A stretch of 64,000 nt of DNA from Paenibacillus oralis (GTDB taxonomy: Bacteria; Bacillota; Bacilli; Paenibacillales; Paenibacillaceae), in NCBI RefSeq assembly GCF_003863965.1, contig NZ_RRCN01000001.1:1041042-1105041 (forward strand), in the 5' to 3' direction. Positions 60,744 to 64,000 of the stretch are shown piece by piece (the stretch's first letter is position 1; every line of letters starts with the position of its first letter). The notes below the pieces were generated by a model, which was not told the origin of the DNA, made no database searches, and saw only the letters and a list, made by a program, of their open reading frames with translations. The position numbers and the translations under genes are program-made.

Positions 60744-61580
60744 TTAATACTCATTGCTTAGTCTTTTCAGGTACTCACGCGCTATTCTTTCTCTTTCTTT
60801 TTCTTGATATGGCTTCAAGGCAATCTTTAAGTTGTTGTCATAACCACAATTTACAAATTCATAGGTTTCGACAACTGGTGTGAAAATGATTTGATGGTCA
60901 AATACCATGTTATAAAACGATCCATCTTCGTTCGGTGTCATCCTGAATGTAGTTTTCAAAAGTTCGTCGTTAATTAAAACTCCCCTAAAATCAGGGTTAG
61001 CCAAGATCAAAACGTTATGATGACCTTCGATTTTGTAAGTCTCATCACAAAATTTACCGTAATCGTTGATAAATGCTCGGGCCTCATTCATACCCTGACC
61101 TCCTTTCAGATATTGGTTTGCGGTTTCATCTGTGATGTACACTTCAAGCCCCATAGCAAATGCCATCTTGTACAGCGCCCCCGACTTTCTGCGGTAATAA
61201 CTGCGCTCCGATAAGTGCAATTCCATGTATACTTGGAAATCTGTTATGTCTTCACCTTCCAAGTACCGCATTTCGATGATTTGCCGCTCTACTCGCTTCA
61301 ACCCGTTTAAACCGCGTTGCACTCGTTCATACGCTTGCCTTAACCGCGCCTCGTTGTCCACGTTCCAAACAGCCACGTCTTCACACGGTTTGCTGATTGC
61401 GTTTGTTCCCTGGTGTTCTCGCGGTTCGTAGTTAGGAGTGTTTTTAATCTCTCTGCGGACAAAGCCGATCTTTTGGTATACCCTCGCTGTCTCAAGCTCT
61501 TTTTCTGTACGTCTACGGGTTTCGTCGCGGTTAATTTCCATCAAAGCTAATTGATATACGTCTTTGGCTTCTGCTCTCAC
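60744..61580 (-). CDS. ArpU-type late transcription regulator fused in frame to a second domain
   Basis: This is a 278-residue reading frame. Residues 1-160 match the ArpU/RinA sigma-like late regulators (LKRVERQIIEMRYLEGEDIT and HLSERSYYRRKSGALYKMAF), which switch on packaging and lysis genes. Residues 164-278 (MNEARAFINDYGKF onward) are a separate unknown domain. At the junction the codons LKGGQGM contain AAAGGAGGT and an ATG 6 bases later (61091). The second domain may therefore also be made separately as 115 residues. Confidence 0.82.
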   Translation of the reverse strand: MRAEAKDVYQLALMEINRDETRRRTEKELETARVYQKIGFVRREIKNTPNYEPREHQGTNAISKPCEDVAVWNVDNEARLRQAYERVQRGLNGLKRVERQIIEMRYLEGEDITDFQVYMELHLSERSYYRRKSGALYKMAFAMGLEVYITDETANQYLKGGQGMNEARAFINDYGKFCDETYKIEGHHNVLILANPDFRGVLINDELLKTTFRMTPNEDGSFYNMVFDHQIIFTPVVETYEFVNCGYDNNLKIALKPYQEKERERIAREYLKRLSNEY

Positions 61581-61661
61581 GTCTACACCCCTTTTTTTTG
61601 CACTATTTTACATGGTTTTTAAATATAACGGTCAGTATTTTTGCCATTTACTTGTATTATA

Positions 61662-61874
61662 CTACATAAATTCAAACAAATCCGCCTGCCCTTCCGCTGT
61701 GTATTCGCTTCTATCTACTATCAAGCCCTCGTCCAGCCACTTTTGAGGCGCTTCAAGCGCATAATGCTCCCAAACCCTTTCCCCGGCTCTATGGCGCTTT
61801 GGATCGGCTTTCTCGGCCTTCTCTGTCCACACCCAATAACTTGACGCTGTTACCTTTGCTTGTTCTGGTGACAT
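61662..61874 (-). CDS. Small early prophage protein
   Basis: This 70-residue charged protein starts MSPEQAKVTASSYWVWTEKA, with GGGAGGG upstream. It contains HYALEAPQKWLDEGLIVDRS. It is part of the leftward early region. The family is unknown. Confidence 0.55.
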   Translation of the reverse strand: MSPEQAKVTASSYWVWTEKAEKADPKRHRAGERVWEHYALEAPQKWLDEGLIVDRSEYTAEGQADLFEFM

Positions 61875-61916
61875 GGTATCCCTCCCAAAATAGAAATAAA
61901 AAATGCCGTAGCTGCT

Positions 61917-62225
61917 TTATTCAAACAGTACGGCATCATTTTTGTTCCTCATGTACTTGTCGGGTATCTTTGCGAGTTCAGCATTCCTCCATGTGACTAC
62001 CTTTCCACCGATGGTTGTAATTTCATATTCTCCATCAGCGAGAATTTTTGTTAATCTCCCTATACAATGATCATGATCAATCACTAATGAAGTCCATTCA
62101 ATGCACCAATCACCAATTTTAGGGACTACAATAGGAATGTGACCAGATCGCATACAGGAGATTAACAAATCTATCAAGGTGTCATGGAGGTAATCCACTT
62201 GTTCTCGAGTATAGATCGGTATCAC
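61917..62225 (-). CDS. Small early prophage protein
   Basis: This protein of about 102 residues starts MIPIYTREQVDYLHDTLIDL. It has a beta-rich second half (IGRLTKILADGEYEITTIGG). GTG 62225 touches the AGAGG ribosome site, so the exact start is uncertain. No family is recognised. Confidence 0.55.
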   Translation of the reverse strand: MIPIYTREQVDYLHDTLIDLLISCMRSGHIPIVVPKIGDWCIEWTSLVIDHDHCIGRLTKILADGEYEITTIGGKVVTWRNAELAKIPDKYMRNKNDAVLFE

Positions 62226-62305
62226 CTCTCAAGAAAAATATACTACTAACGCCGTACTTATTCAATTTTCAAAGTGCGTATTCAGTAGATTGGAGGCCGT
62301 TCGGC

Positions 62306-62536
62306 CTATTCTTCTACTTTTTCTGCTTCATTCCAATGAACTTCTGCGCCATCGGCATCGATAGATTCATTGTCTTCGTATACCCCGATAAGCTTATCAA
62401 TTCCACCATTTCCGACGAATGAACCGATTCCTTGAAACTCTGCATATGCTTTGTCAAAAGCTTCATCTTCGCTGTCAGCCTCTATGGTTATTGATACCGC
62501 TCCCGTGAAGTTTCCCCATACTTTATACTTTGCCAT
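62306..62536 (-). CDS. Small early prophage protein
   Basis: This 76-residue acidic protein starts MAKYKVWGNFTGAVSITIEA, with GGAGAGG upstream. The N-terminal strand and DSEDEAFDKAYAEF helix resemble short phage proteins with a ferredoxin-like look. Its function is unknown. The upstream leader shares AAACCAAAAGGAG with other early genes. Confidence 0.6.
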   Translation of the reverse strand: MAKYKVWGNFTGAVSITIEADSEDEAFDKAYAEFQGIGSFVGNGGIDKLIGVYEDNESIDADGAEVHWNEAEKVEE

Positions 62537-62556
62537 TGTTATCCTCTCCTTTTGGT

Positions 62557-62814
62557 TTAATCAGTTGATGATGCAAATAATTCAAGTGCTATCATTTGAT
62601 CGCGGCATTCTTCCGGTGTACCAGGAACCATTGCTACAAGAAATTCTGTTCGATGATGCTCAGCAGTTTCCTCATCCTGGTAGATTAGGTTTTCGCCCAC
62701 AATCCCGACCGTCCAAAATCCAGATTCGGACTCAGTATGTAGGTCCAAATCAGCCAAGCTTTTTGCGATGAAACCTGATTGGTTCATATCAAGGATTTTT
62801 TTGTACAATTTCAC
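62557..62814 (-). CDS. Small early prophage protein
   Basis: This 85-residue acidic protein starts with GTG 62814, with AGAGGAG 9 bases upstream. It begins MKLYKKILDMNQSGFIAKSL and ends near ALELFASSTD. The family is unknown. Confidence 0.55.
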   Translation of the reverse strand: MKLYKKILDMNQSGFIAKSLADLDLHTESESGFWTVGIVGENLIYQDEETAEHHRTEFLVAMVPGTPEECRDQMIALELFASSTD

Positions 62815-62840
62815 TCTTTACTACTCCTCTTCCCTTTGGT

Positions 62841-63176
62841 TTATGATTGAGTGCCATACATTTCTTTGCGCTGTTGCTGCTTTTGCCTGTTTTGATATTT
62901 CCTCAACTTGTCCGGTAACTGCACTTGCTGGTGCAACTTGTAATGATGAGGGCAGAAATCAACTCCATCGGTTATGTGCTTCGCGCATTCCTCGCACATC
63001 GGAAGATCACATGTATCCAGCCTAGGTCCTTCATTGGCTGCTTTAAAGGCTGCATAGGGGCCATTAACAAATATGATTGATTGGCTGTGATACTCGGTTA
63101 CGTAGTCGCATAACAGCGTTGCTTCCTTTTTCTTGCATATAGGGCATGGGTTTTCAAATATTGAAGGGTTGTTCAT
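62841..63176 (-). CDS. Zinc-binding early protein
   Basis: This 111-residue protein has three Cys-containing knuckles: CPICKKK near residue 11, CDLPMCEEC near residue 57, and FCPHHYKLH. It probably binds one or two zinc ions. GGAGGG precedes ATG 63176. A basic Gln-rich tail suggests nucleic-acid contact. The exact role is unknown. Confidence 0.7.
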   Translation of the reverse strand: MNNPSIFENPCPICKKKEATLLCDYVTEYHSQSIIFVNGPYAAFKAANEGPRLDTCDLPMCEECAKHITDGVDFCPHHYKLHQQVQLPDKLRKYQNRQKQQQRKEMYGTQS

Positions 63177-63204
63177 CGCATTCCCTCCTTTTGGTTTATA
63201 TGGC

Positions 63205-63354
63205 CTAAAACGGCAATTCGTCATAATCTCGTAAGCGTAAGGCGAGCGGTCCAAGGTAAATATCGATATAACCAATTCTTAAATCGATGTATGTGCCGAG
63301 TCCAAATCTTTTCATTTCAAAGTTTTTCGTCAATTCCCATTTACCGATCCTCAT
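63205..63354 (-). CDS. Small early prophage protein
   Basis: This 49-residue protein starts MRIGKWELTKNFEMKRFGLG, followed by RIGYIDIYLGPLALRLR. Its ATG overlaps the stop of the upstream gene (ATGA). Short phage proteins with the IYLGPL pattern are common, but have no known role. Confidence 0.6.
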   Translation of the reverse strand: MRIGKWELTKNFEMKRFGLGTYIDLRIGYIDIYLGPLALRLRDYDELPF

Positions 63355-63812
63355 TTCTCTCCCTCGCTTTCGGGTGTAAACCAAGTCATATCCTTAAAGT
63401 GAGGCGGTAACTCTCTTTCCGGCAAGTTTATTTTCGCGTAGTGAGTTACCCAATCTATCAACGTGTTGTTAATCATCCAACTGTATCTCCCGGTTCCGGG
63501 AACACTTGCGCGTTGGGCTATCAATGTTTTATGTCCGTTTGTAACAATGTGGTCAACGTGGCTTTCTATGCTTCTGTCTGTTGGGTCATATTTCACCCAC
63601 GGTATCAATCCCGACTTTTCTTTCTCCAACTTCTCGATTTTTTCTAGCAATTCGTGATATTGCCCATGCTTTTGGATAAAATAATTGCATTCACCCACCG
63701 TTAATGCTCCGATCGGGTCTTTAGCAATCCACAACCCGCTTGCCTCACCCATGATATAGCCTAATTGATGCTGATTATTTGCGATAAACTTCTGAACCTC
63801 ATCCATTTTCAT
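63351..63812 (-). CDS. Early prophage protein
   Basis: This 153-residue protein starts MKMDEVQKFIANNQHQLGYI. It has a central coiled-coil-like segment (YHELLEKIEKLEKEKSGLI). I see no clear family. It is coupled to the 49-residue gene by ATGA overlap. Confidence 0.6.
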   Translation of the reverse strand: MKMDEVQKFIANNQHQLGYIMGEASGLWIAKDPIGALTVGECNYFIQKHGQYHELLEKIEKLEKEKSGLIPWVKYDPTDRSIESHVDHIVTNGHKTLIAQRASVPGTGRYSWMINNTLIDWVTHYAKINLPERELPPHFKDMTWFTPESEGEK

Positions 63813-63841
63813 GCTTCTTCACTACCTTTCATAGCTAATGC

Positions 63842-64000
63842 TTATTTTTCCTTGACCATTGAACTGTTTAGCCACTCCATGATCCGGTCGTACATTGGTA
63901 CCGTTTCGCCATACCCTGAATTAAATGTGATAGTTCCGTCTTTTCCGAAAAGTCCATCGAACCTGATGGAAAAACAAAGTCCATCGCGCATATCCCAGTT
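63842..64000 (-). CDS. Partial early protein, runs off the window
   Basis: The C-terminal 52 residues are visible and end ITFNSGYGETVPMYDRIMEW followed by LNSSMVKEK. The start lies beyond 64000. Too little remains to assign a family. Confidence 0.55.
   Translation of the reverse strand, partial: NWDMRDGLCFSIRFDGLFGKDGTITFNSGYGETVPMYDRIMEWLNSSMVKEK

Larger units (their letters stand above)
28600..64000. mobile_element. PBSX/skin-like myovirus prophage (right end outside window)
   Basis: From about 28.6 kb the sequence becomes AT-richer and carries a complete late gene set in canonical order: terminase, portal, minor head, scaffold, capsid, connectors, sheath, tube, tape measure, baseplate, fibre, lysis. 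It also has a late regulator and small early genes. The left boundary is placed by composition between ychF and the 80-residue gene. I found no integrase, excisionase, replication gene or att repeat, so the element continues past 64 kb. Structural genes look intact, so it may be functional. Confidence 0.9.

Noticed and set aside
60744..61580. Two separate genes (ArpU and a 115-residue protein)
   Set aside because: There is no stop codon between them; reported as one fused frame with a possible internal start.

Overview
The window looks like a chromosome segment of a spore-forming Firmicute, most likely Paenibacillus or a close relative. The evidence is a high-GC, Gram-positive style with strong AGGAGG ribosome sites, a SpoIIR gene, and the prfA-prmC-...-spoIIR-ywlC-mntP-ywlE-ywlG-glyA order known from Bacillus subtilis, here with extra genes inserted and no rpiB between ywlE and ywlG. 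From about 28.6 kb to the right edge the base composition drops visibly and the content becomes a myovirus-type prophage related to PBSX/skin. Its right end, integrase and early control region lie outside the window.

Host part (1-28.6 kb). Positions 1-4.9 kb carry a leftward ABC importer of the iron(III)/aminoethylphosphonate type with two paralogous binding lipoproteins. Positions 5.1-8.8 kb carry a PTS cassette: PRD regulator, then EIIB, then an ascorbate-family EIIC. Positions 9.3-20.3 kb hold the leftward housekeeping cluster, covering translation release (prfA, prmC), a SEDS cell-wall polymerase, spoIIR, Sua5, DUF72, mntP, ywlE, ywlG and glyA. Positions 20.5-26.4 kb hold a rightward unit: LysR regulator, NMT1-type ABC importer, isochorismatase-like amidohydrolase and MFS transporter. 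Two TM2 membrane proteins and ychF complete the host side.

Prophage accessory end (28.6-34 kb). This is a mosaic of small genes: an XRE regulator, a ribbon-helix-helix-like repressor with a palindromic operator, tiny hydrophobic peptides, a PanA antitoxin paired with a MazF/PemK-like candidate toxin, and a protein whose N-terminal half recalls the C-terminal helical part of Cas8c/Csd1.

Prophage late region (34-60 kb, leftward). Read from right to left it runs: metallophosphoesterase, terminase small and large subunits, portal, MuF minor head protein, scaffold, decoration protein, capsid, head fibre, head-tail connectors, sheath, tube, a -1 frameshifted tail chaperone, a cargo gene, tape measure, LysM/XkdP, XkdQ, R, S, T, YmfQ, tail fibre, two or three holins and a GH24 lysin. 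The 60.7-64 kb part has an ArpU-type late regulator and small early genes.

The most striking item is the MuF protein (52132-54804). One reading frame encodes an N-terminal capsid-packaged MuF domain, an apparently complete 340-residue LAGLIDADG intein inserted at the family's conserved PPLH...C site, and a C-terminal ADP-ribosyltransferase-like domain. It could be a virion-delivered toxin whose assembly depends on protein splicing.
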